Assembly (NCBI GenBank): GCA_003221825.1
Contig: QHUE01000148.1
Span: 1-7,394, forward strand
Reading direction: 5' to 3'
Source of the DNA: Gemmatimonadota bacterium
GTDB taxonomy: Bacteria; Gemmatimonadota; Gemmatimonadetes; Gemmatimonadales; GWC2-71-9
Length of the DNA: 7,394 bases
Shown: positions 1-5,240 of the stretch, one piece after another
How the letters are laid out: the number at the start of each line of letters is the position of its first letter
Numbering within the stretch: position 1 is the stretch's first letter
The notes under the pieces: model-generated
Told to the model about the DNA's origin: nothing
Database searches by the model: none
Seen by the model: the letters and a program-made list of their open reading frames with translations, nothing else
Translations under genes and position numbers: made by a program

Positions 1-75
1 TAGCTGTATGACGTTTAGGGCGCCCGGTGTTGCAAAGTGGCGCGCAACGCTAATAGCCTTCCAAATCCCTTACCC

Positions 76-81
76 GGAAGG
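76..81 (+). promoter_or_regulatory. Ribosome binding site for the GTG start at 86
   Basis: GGAAGG lies 4 bases before the GTG at 86. The spacing is slightly short but usable. It supports this start over the in-frame ATG at 8, because only the GTG places a signal peptide at the N-terminus. A weak upstream promoter could be TTGCAA (30-35) with TAATAG (51-56), but the spacer is only 15 bases, so I do not call it. Confidence 0.45.
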
Positions 82-85
82 CCCC

Positions 86-670
86 GTGTCCCGAGTCAAG
101 CCGCTCGCTCTCGCGCTGTCATTGATTCCGTTGTGCCTGGCCGCACAGGAATCCCCCTTTCACGGCGGTCAGTGGGCAATGCAGTTCGGCGGCAATTCCA
201 ATCTGTTCAGTCTTGGGGTGCTGCGCTTTACGAGCGCACGCTCGGCGTGGCTACTCGATCTTTCAAACTCGGCGCTCGTGCTCGACGCGACGAATACGGA
301 CAAGCTCAGCGCCACGACGACCAGTGCGGATCAGCAGGCCATCAGTCTCAGTGCCCGCCTGGGGAAACGCAGCTACCAGACAGGGCACCCGAAGGTTGTC
401 TCCTTTCGGACGCTGGCCTTGGAGGGTGGTTGGAGCGATCAGATGATCGACATCACCGCCGGCAATATTCGTCAAACCACGTGGAATGCCGGACTCAATT
501 TCGAGCTGGGCGCGGCCTATATGCTCACGTCGAATGTCAGCGTCGGGGGGACTGCGGGCCTTTCGGCCGGCTATCTCTCGTTTAAGGACAACGATCCGGC
601 GAGTCGGGTAACAGGGCATGGCTATTATGACCGCATTCGGGTCATGGTTGCCCTGGGTCTGTACTTCTAG
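86..670 (+). CDS. Secreted / outer-membrane barrel-like protein, unknown function
   Basis: I do not recognise a family for this protein. I chose the GTG at 86 because GGAAGG lies just upstream (76-81) and translation then opens with a clear signal peptide: basic MSRVK, a hydrophobic run to about residue 18, and a likely cleavage near A20 (LCLAAQES). An ATG at 8 in the same frame would add 26 residues that bury the signal peptide. The mature part of about 174 residues is rich in Gly, Ser, Thr and aromatic residues, with alternating polar and hydrophobic stretches and no hydrophobic helix. It ends in VMVALGLYF, and a C-terminal Phe with alternating hydrophobics is the usual outer-membrane barrel signal. 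I infer a small 8-stranded type barrel or surface protein. The frame is intact and ends at TAG in a CTAG shared with the opposing gene. Confidence 0.7.
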   Translation: MSRVKPLALALSLIPLCLAAQESPFHGGQWAMQFGGNSNLFSLGVLRFTSARSAWLLDLSNSALVLDATNTDKLSATTTSADQQAISLSARLGKRSYQTGHPKVVSFRTLALEGGWSDQMIDITAGNIRQTTWNAGLNFELGAAYMLTSNVSVGGTAGLSAGYLSFKDNDPASRVTGHGYYDRIRVMVALGLYF

Positions 671-1779
671 GCTCGATACCTGCGGCCGCGCCATTCGATC
701 AGTCGCCGGCCGCGCCAGGCCGATCGAATCATGATGAAGGCGACGACGGCTGAACCGAGCGGATAGAGCAGCGCATACCAGACCGGCGCTCGTTCACTGG
801 CGTACACCGTGACCCAGGTGAGCAGCGATATCACCGTAGCGATGGCGGCCCAGTGCCAGCCAGTCGCGAGCCACAGAATCGGTGGCGCGAGCCAGCACAG
901 CGCCGGCAACCACATCAGGTACGGAAGTGCGGCGCGAACGAGTTTGATCGGCGGCGCCATCAGCGGCGCGCCCGACGCGAGGTTCTTGGTCCATCCCGCG
1001 AGGATCTCGCTGAGCGACGCGTACATGCGCGTGGTCATGAACTCGCGCGCCTGCGCGATGAAGATGTCCTTGCCGGCCCGCACATAGAGTTGCGCCAGCA
1101 TGACGTCGTCCGCGACGCTGTGCCTGACCGCGGTGTGCGTGCCCACCGCTTCGTACGCCGCTCGCGTGGTCAAAATGAATTGCCCGTTCGCGATCGCGTT
1201 CCAGTAGATGCGTGTGCGGTTCACCGACCCGAGGTAGCCAAATCGGCTCTCGAGGGCGAGAAAGATGTGCGGCTGTATCAGCCGTTCCCAGAACGTGCGC
1301 ATCTCCTGGCGCGGCAGCACGGTGAACAGATCGACGCGCTCGTCCAGCAGGCCGCGCACCGCGCGCGCCAGCAGCTCGGGCTCGTGCCTGGTGTCGGCGT
1401 CCGCGAACAGCAACAACTCACCCCGGGCGACCTTGTAGCCCTGCACGATCGCCCACTGTTTCCCGAACCATCCCGCCAGCGGCTCGGCCCCGCGCACCAG
1501 CCGGAGGCGTGCGCCGGCCATGGGCTCGACGATGGCGGCCGTGCCGTCGGTCGAGCGGTCATCGACCACGATCAATTCAATGGGCGAATACGTGGTGGCG
1601 AGTACGGAACGCACGCAGCGCTCGATGTTGCGGGCCTCGTTGCGCGCGGGAATGATGACGGAGACGAGCGGTCCGGACCTGAGGGGCTCGTAGGCGCGCA
1701 GCCGAGGTCCGTGCAACACGTGGCGAGACAGGATGAGCAGCAGCACCAGGATCCAGGGCGCAGCGAGCAGCCAACTCAT
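667..1779 (-). CDS. Membrane-anchored family 2 glycosyltransferase (HpnB/CrtQ-like)
   Basis: This 370-residue protein has an N-terminal membrane anchor (about 4-20), a GT-A catalytic domain (about 37-265) and three C-terminal membrane segments (about 281-304, 308-325, 334-351) before a basic tail. Visible GT2 motifs are VSVIIPARNEA at 39-49, VVDDRSTDGT at 71-80 for nucleotide binding, the metal-binding DAD at 127-129, and the acceptor-side VADD at 222-225. A GWTKN segment (262-266) sits where processive and lipid-linked enzymes carry their W motif. GWFGKQWA at 103-110 and FWERL at 163-167 resemble hopanoid-associated HpnB and carotenoid CrtQ-type transferases, which act on lipid acceptors at the inner membrane. 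The donor and acceptor sugars cannot be read from sequence. The start ATG overlaps the stop of the symporter gene (ATGA, 1779-1776), so translation is probably coupled. The same frame stays open upstream to 3012, but that part is a shadow of the symporter. Confidence 0.85.
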   Translation of the reverse strand: MSWLLAAPWILVLLLILSRHVLHGPRLRAYEPLRSGPLVSVIIPARNEARNIERCVRSVLATTYSPIELIVVDDRSTDGTAAIVEPMAGARLRLVRGAEPLAGWFGKQWAIVQGYKVARGELLLFADADTRHEPELLARAVRGLLDERVDLFTVLPRQEMRTFWERLIQPHIFLALESRFGYLGSVNRTRIYWNAIANGQFILTTRAAYEAVGTHTAVRHSVADDVMLAQLYVRAGKDIFIAQAREFMTTRMYASLSEILAGWTKNLASGAPLMAPPIKLVRAALPYLMWLPALCWLAPPILWLATGWHWAAIATVISLLTWVTVYASERAPVWYALLYPLGSAVVAFIMIRSAWRGRRLIEWRGRRYRA

Positions 1780-3026
1780 TTTCGATTCTCGATCGATGCG
1801 ACGACGACGGCGCTCGCGAGGTGGCCGGTGACGTTCGTCATCGTGCGGAACATGTCGGAGATCCGATCGAGGCCGAACAGGATGCTGAGGCCGGCGACCG
1901 GCAAGCCGGTCGCCTGGAAAGCGGGGAACAGGCTGATCACGCCGCCCGAGGGCACGGCCGCGACGGTGAGCGACGCGAGAAACACGGCGACGGCCGCCTG
2001 AAACATCTGCCCGAAGCCGAACGGAATGCCGTACAAACGGGCCACGAACAGCACGGCGATTGCCTGGAACAGCGCGCTCCCGGCGCGGTTGATGCTGGCG
2101 CCCAGCGGCAGCACGAAGCTCGAGACGGGCCGGGGGATCTGCAGGTCCTTGTCGGCTGCGTCGATCATGTTCGGCAGGGCGGCCATCGAGGTTGTCGCCG
2201 AGAAGGCCACCATCATGGAGGGAAACGCCGCGCGCAGGAACCGCCGTGGAGCGAGATGCGCGATCAGCGCGACGCTCGGCAGGTAGACGACGGCAATGAA
2301 CAGGGCGGCGCCGGTGATGACGGCGGCGATAAACCAGAGCATCGCGCGGACCACCTCCCAGCCGTATTGCGCCGCCGTCGGAGCCACGAGCGCGAAGATG
2401 CCGATCGGCGCGATCAGGAGGACCCATTGGACGATCCGGATGAGCGCATCGGTCGCGGCGTCGGCCAGGCCGATGAGTGGCGCGCGCTTGTCGAGCGGGA
2501 GCGTCGCGGCCGCGATGCCGAAGATGGTGACGAACACGATGACGGGCAGCAGGTTGCCCTCTGCGGCCGCCTTGAAGGGGTTGGCGGGCACCAATTGCAC
2601 GATGAACTGCACGCCGGTTGGCACGCTCTGGGCGGCGCTCTGAATCGTGGCGGGATCGACGGCTGCCGCCCGCAAGATCGCCTGCCGTTCCGGGGTGACG
2701 GCGGCACGCGGCAGCATGAGGCTGCCGACGGCAAATCCGAGCGCGATCGCGACTAGCGACGTCGCCCAGAAAAATCCCAGCGTCCGGACTACGAGCCGGC
2801 CGAGCGTGCGCAACTCGCCCAGTTTGGCGAGGCCGGCGAAGAGCGCGGTGGCCACCAGGGGAATGGCGACCATGGAAAGGAGGTTTTTGAAGAGGGTGCC
2901 AACAGGCGCAATGCCGACCAACACCGCGGCGAGCGCGGGGTGGTGGAGTTCTGCCAACGCCGCGGCGAGCAGGCCGAGCAAGAGGCCGGCAATCAGGCTC
3001 AATCCCATCCACACGTGGCTTCTCAT
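1776..3026 (-). CDS. Dicarboxylate/amino acid:cation symporter (DAACS/SLC1 family)
   Basis: This 416-residue protein matches the usual length of the family (GltP, DctA, Glt-Ph). It imports acidic amino acids or dicarboxylates across the inner membrane with co-transported cations. Recognisable parts are TM1 (about 6-25), TM2 with FKNLLSMVAIPLV (46-58), HP1 with SATTSMAALP (276-285), TM7 with LPLGASINRAGSALFQ (306-321), HP2 with VAAVPSGGV (355-363) and TM8 with GLDRISDMFRTMTNVTGHL (385-403). By motif alignment, D391, R394, T395 and N398 correspond to the Glt-Ph substrate residues D394, R397, T398 and N401. The retained Arg predicts an acidic substrate. Oddly, the NMDGT motif reads NRAGS (313-317) and the Glt-Ph D405 position is H402, so two sodium-site acids are missing. 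I chose ATG 3026 over an ATG 13 codons earlier at 3065, which would run into the divergent gene. No Shine-Dalgarno is visible. It is first in an operon with the glycosyltransferase. Confidence 0.9.
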   Translation of the reverse strand: MRSHVWMGLSLIAGLLLGLLAAALAELHHPALAAVLVGIAPVGTLFKNLLSMVAIPLVATALFAGLAKLGELRTLGRLVVRTLGFFWATSLVAIALGFAVGSLMLPRAAVTPERQAILRAAAVDPATIQSAAQSVPTGVQFIVQLVPANPFKAAAEGNLLPVIVFVTIFGIAAATLPLDKRAPLIGLADAATDALIRIVQWVLLIAPIGIFALVAPTAAQYGWEVVRAMLWFIAAVITGAALFIAVVYLPSVALIAHLAPRRFLRAAFPSMMVAFSATTSMAALPNMIDAADKDLQIPRPVSSFVLPLGASINRAGSALFQAIAVLFVARLYGIPFGFGQMFQAAVAVFLASLTVAAVPSGGVISLFPAFQATGLPVAGLSILFGLDRISDMFRTMTNVTGHLASAVVVASIENRK

Positions 3027-3037
3027 CGGATGTCGGC

Positions 3038-3044
3038 TATTATA
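3038..3044. promoter_or_regulatory. Back-to-back -10 elements in a 23-bp divergent gap
   Basis: The 23 bases between the divergent starts (3027-3049) contain CTATTATAT. On + this gives TATTAT (3038-3043), 6 bases before the reductase ATG. On - it gives a perfect TATAAT (3044-3039), 12 bases before the symporter ATG. Neither start has a Shine-Dalgarno, so both mRNAs may be leaderless or nearly so. I see no convincing -35 on either side, and any such element would lie inside the opposite coding sequence. Confidence 0.5.
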
Positions 3045-3049
3045 TCGCC

Positions 3050-3844
3050 ATGCCAGACAACACACACGCGCAGACCAAGAGCCCGAAATGGGCCCTCATT
3101 CTGGGGGCATCCAGTGGATTTGGTGAAGGCGCGGCGCGTGCGCTCGCTCAGGCGGGCTACGACATCGCCGGCGTCCACCTCGACCGCAAGGCCGGCCTCG
3201 AGCACGTGGCCGAGATTCGCCGCGACATCGAGAAACTCGGCCGCCAGACGCAATACTTCAACATCAACGCGGCCGACGAAGCGAAGCGCACCGAGGTCCT
3301 CGCCGAGCTGGCCAAACAGAGACTCAACGTCGCCGTGCTGCTGCATTCGCTCGCGTTCGGGACATTGAAGCCGTACATCGGCGACGACGTCCTGAACAAG
3401 GCCAATATCGACATGACGCTGGACGTGATGGCCCACTCGCTCGTCTACTGGGCCCAGGGCGTCGTGAAGCAGGGGCTGATGGGGAACGGCGGCCGGATCT
3501 TCTCGATGACGTCGTCCGGGTCGACGCGGGTGTTCGCGACTTACGGCGCGGTGTCGGCGGCCAAAGCCGCTCTCGAGTCGCACACGCGCCAGCTCGCCCT
3601 CGAGCTCGCGCCGTTTGGAATCGCCGTGAACGCCCTGCGCGGCGGCGTCACCGACACCCCGGCGCTCCGCAAGATCCCCGGCAACGAGAAGCTCATCGAG
3701 ATCGCGACGCAGCGGAATCCGCATCACCGGCTGACCACGCCGTACGACCTCGGCGGCGCCATCGTGGCGCTGTCCCATCCCGGCGCCGACTGGATCACGG
3801 GCAACGTGATCAACGTGGACGGCGGCGAGGACGTCTCGGCTTAA
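3050..3844 (+). CDS. fabL: FabL-like enoyl-[ACP] reductase / short-chain dehydrogenase
   Basis: This is a complete 264-residue classical-size SDR with a Rossmann fold. Visible parts are the nucleotide-binding GASSGFG (19-25) after a beta strand, a second strand leading to D45 of VHLDRK, LLHSLAFG (97-104) where ordinary SDRs have NNAG, the catalytic Tyr and Lys in YGAVSAAK (Y165, K172), ALRGGVTDTPAL (195-206) in the substrate loop, and ITGNVINVDGGE near the end. Tyr-x6-Lys spacing, rather than the usual Tyr-x3-Lys, is typical of enoyl-ACP reductases. The GGxxDTxAL loop and the ALE-TR-LA-EL helix resemble Bacillus FabL (enoyl reductase III), which reduces the 2-enoyl-ACP double bond with NADPH in the last step of fatty-acid elongation. 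The HS in place of NN is FabI-like. The start ATG has no Shine-Dalgarno and may be leaderless. A different SDR reaction remains possible. No other fatty-acid gene is adjacent. Confidence 0.75.
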   Translation: MPDNTHAQTKSPKWALILGASSGFGEGAARALAQAGYDIAGVHLDRKAGLEHVAEIRRDIEKLGRQTQYFNINAADEAKRTEVLAELAKQRLNVAVLLHSLAFGTLKPYIGDDVLNKANIDMTLDVMAHSLVYWAQGVVKQGLMGNGGRIFSMTSSGSTRVFATYGAVSAAKAALESHTRQLALELAPFGIAVNALRGGVTDTPALRKIPGNEKLIEIATQRNPHHRLTTPYDLGGAIVALSHPGADWITGNVINVDGGEDVSA

Positions 3845-3847
3845 AAC

Positions 3848-3877
3848 GGGGAAGGGGGACGGGGGACGAGGGAAGGG
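3848..3877 (+). repeat. G-rich tract with five G-runs (quadruplex-capable), GGGGGAC repeat
   Basis: Directly after the reductase stop, the coding strand carries G-runs of 4, 5, 5, 3 and 3 bases (3848-3851, 3854-3858, 3861-3865, 3870-3872, 3875-3877). They are separated by loops AA, AC, ACGA and AA. This fits the canonical G-quadruplex pattern on both the + strand DNA and the mRNA. GGGGGAC occurs twice in tandem (3854-3860, 3861-3867). The tract covers the ribosome-binding region and the first base of the Nudix start codon. Confidence 0.7.
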
Positions 3878-4452
3878 TGTTCACGCTCCAAGCAGCGCGT
3901 CTCAGGCTGCGCGATTACCGGCCCACCGAGGTCCCATTCGAGAGCGGGATGATTGCCGCGGCGGTCGCCGTCGTATTGCACGACGGCGCCGAAGGGTTGG
4001 AAGTGCTGTTCATCCACCGCGCGGTCCGCGCCGGCGACACCTGGTCGGGGCAGATCGCGTTTCCCGGCGGGCGGCGCGAGCGCGGCGACGCCAGTCTCCT
4101 CGCCACCGCGATTCGCGAAACCCACGAAGAAATCGGCGTCGACCTGTCACCGGCGGAGCGGCTGGGCGTCCTCGACGATCTGTATCCCCGGACTCCCGTC
4201 CTGCCGCCGGTCGTGGTGCGGCCATTTGTATTCGCGTTGACAGCGAGGCCCACCATCGTCGTCAATTCAGAGGTCCAAGACGCCTTCTGGGTATCCTTTC
4301 TGTCTCTCCAAGCCCCGGGAGTCCAGGGCGAGGTCGTGGTTGAACATCCTGGCATGCCCAAACGCCCATTGCGTGCGTACAGACTAGGAAAACACACTAT
4401 TTGGGGGATGAGCGAGCGCATTCTCACGCCGTTAATTAGCCTGGTTTCTTAG
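3877..4452 (+). CDS. NUDIX hydrolase, CoA pyrophosphatase (NudL-like)
   Basis: This 191-residue cytosolic enzyme has the usual size of the NudL/UPF0035 group, which cleaves coenzyme A and acyl-CoAs to phosphopantetheine plus 3',5'-ADP using Mg2+ or Mn2+. It shows the group signature WSGQIAFPGG (56-65) followed by the Nudix core, D71 and RETHEEIG (80-87), where E81, E84 and E85 should bind metal. As in E. coli NudL, an Asp (D71) replaces the first Glu of the standard Nudix box. The C-terminal IWGMSERIL (175-183) is also typical of NudL. The start is GTG at 3877, within a G-rich stretch containing GAGG and GGAAGG. The next in-frame ATG (3949) would remove the N-terminal strand found in the family, so I prefer GTG. 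It lies 32 bases after the reductase stop and is probably co-transcribed. A link to acyl-CoA/CoA metabolism is plausible but inferred. The last ~200 bases are less GC-rich than neighbouring genes. Confidence 0.85.
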   Translation: MFTLQAARLRLRDYRPTEVPFESGMIAAAVAVVLHDGAEGLEVLFIHRAVRAGDTWSGQIAFPGGRRERGDASLLATAIRETHEEIGVDLSPAERLGVLDDLYPRTPVLPPVVVRPFVFALTARPTIVVNSEVQDAFWVSFLSLQAPGVQGEVVVEHPGMPKRPLRAYRLGKHTIWGMSERILTPLISLVS

Positions 4453-4475
4453 CCCTACAAAATCCACATCTTTGC

Positions 4476-4504
4476 TTGACAATATTTGATAATTAGGCTA
4501 GCCT
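4476..4504 (+). promoter_or_regulatory. Promoter of the mntR-mntH operon
   Basis: A perfect TTGACA (-35) lies at 4476-4481 in a locally AT-rich stretch. At 17-base spacing the -10 position is TAGCCT (4499-4504), a weak match that sits inside the palindromic operator. A regulator bound there would block RNA polymerase. A TAATAC at 4504-4509 is a better -10 by sequence but would need a 22-base spacer. Confidence 0.55.
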
Positions 4505-4507
4505 AAT
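4492..4507. promoter_or_regulatory. Perfect 16-bp palindrome, DtxR/MntR-type operator
   Basis: ATTAGGCTAGCCTAAT is a perfect inverted repeat with no central spacer. Its TTAGGCTAGCCTAA core (4493-4506) differs at a single base from the first 14 bases of the known DtxR/IdeR box (TTAGGTTAGCCTAACCTAA). It lies between the -35 element and the start codon of a DtxR-family regulator and covers the predicted -10. The simplest reading is metal-dependent autorepression of the regulator and its transporter. Confidence 0.8.
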
Positions 4508-4510
4508 ACC

Positions 4511-4525
4511 CTGTCTCGTTGACAG
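4511..4525 (+). other. Short hairpin in the mntR leader
   Basis: CTGTC TCGTT GACAG forms a perfect 5-bp stem with a 5-base loop between the operator and the ribosome binding site. It is too short to be a convincing terminator and has no T-run. It may be chance or a minor mRNA structure. Confidence 0.25.
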
Positions 4526-4535
4526 TGGCAACTAC

Positions 4536-4540
4536 GGAGA
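4536..4540 (+). promoter_or_regulatory. Ribosome binding site of mntR
   Basis: GGAGA ends 4 bases before the ATG at 4545. It is a good Shine-Dalgarno match and fixes the regulator's start. Confidence 0.6.
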
Positions 4541-4544
4541 GCCT

Positions 4545-5240
4545 ATGAGTGCCGCGATTCGTTCGCCGCAACCCCCGCTCACGCGTTCGGTCGAAGACTA
4601 CCTCAAGTCGGTTTTCCATCTCACCAGCCAGGGCGGTTTCGCGACCACCAGCGACATCGCCGCCATGCTCGAAGTCGCGCCTCCCTCCGTCAGCGGCATG
4701 ATGAAACGTCTCTCCGAAACGGGACTCATCGAGCATGTGCCATATCGCGGCGTGCAGCTGACGCCGCAGGGGCGGCGCGCGGCGCTGCAGATGATCCGCC
4801 GTCACCGCATTCTCGAATCGTATCTCACGAGCAAGCTCGGGTTTGACTGGGGCGACGTCCACGTCGAAGCCGAGCGCTTGGAGCACGCCGTCTCGGAGAA
4901 GCTGATCGAGCGTATGGCCGACGCCCTGGGCGAGCCGCGCTACGATCCGCACGGCGCGCCGATCCCGACCGCCGCGGGGGAAATCGAGGAAGCGGAGCTC
5001 GTCACCCTCGCCGAGGCAGACGTGGGCGGCAGCGTGATCCTGCAGGAAGTGGACGATGAGCATCCCGAGCGGCTCCATTATCTCGCCGAGCAGGGGCTGA
5101 CGCCGGGCGTGCGGTTGAGGGTGATCGAGCGGCAGCCATTCAACGGCCCGACGATCGTACGCCGGGACGACGGCACGACCCGCGTCGTGGGTCAGGAGTT
5201 GGGGCTGTTGCTCTTCTGCAGACCGACCGATGGCGAATAG
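4545..5240 (+). CDS. mntR: DtxR/MntR-family metal-dependent transcriptional regulator
   Basis: This 231-residue protein has the full three-domain DtxR layout: a winged helix-turn-helix (about 13-75, with SDIAAMLEVAPPSVSGMMKRL as the helix-turn-helix), a metal-binding dimerisation domain (about 76-141) and an SH3-like/FeoA domain (about 150-226). Metal ligands align clearly. H87, E91 and H106 match DtxR H79, E83 and H98. E110, E113 and H114 match DtxR C102, E105 and H106. D18 sits at DtxR M10, which is MntR D8. Asp and Glu in place of Met and Cys are the MntR (manganese) pattern. MntR E11, however, is K21 here, as in DtxR-like proteins with a basic residue there. With bound metal it should repress its own operon from the palindrome at 4492-4507. 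Its end overlaps the mntH start by 11 bases, implying translational coupling. Iron as effector is less likely but not excluded. Confidence 0.88.
   Translation: MSAAIRSPQPPLTRSVEDYLKSVFHLTSQGGFATTSDIAAMLEVAPPSVSGMMKRLSETGLIEHVPYRGVQLTPQGRRAALQMIRRHRILESYLTSKLGFDWGDVHVEAERLEHAVSEKLIERMADALGEPRYDPHGAPIPTAAGEIEEAELVTLAEADVGGSVILQEVDDEHPERLHYLAEQGLTPGVRLRVIERQPFNGPTIVRRDDGTTRVVGQELGLLLFCRPTDGE

Noticed and set aside
29..48. GTTGC...GCAAC inverted repeat and TTGCAA/TAATAG pair as a promoter for the first gene
   Set aside because: The stem is only 5 bp and the promoter spacer is 15 bases. The upstream context is cut off by the window edge.
8..85. N-terminal extension of the first gene from ATG 8
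   Set aside because: It would place 26 residues before a clear signal peptide. GTG 86 has a GGAAGG upstream.
853..2001. Plus-strand open frame of 382 codons opposite the glycosyltransferase and symporter
   Set aside because: Low-complexity Arg/Gly/His/Gln composition, and it spans two real minus-strand genes.
1780..3012. Large N-terminal extension of the glycosyltransferase frame (open from 3012), suggesting a 781-residue protein
   Set aside because: The extra 411 residues are Arg/Pro/Gly-rich, lack domains and lie out of frame over the well-conserved symporter. The glycosyltransferase itself starts properly at ATG 1779 with a membrane anchor.
4453..4475. Terminator after the Nudix gene
   Set aside because: No stem followed by a T-run is visible. 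The nearby palindrome at 4492-4507 has no loop and fits an operator better.
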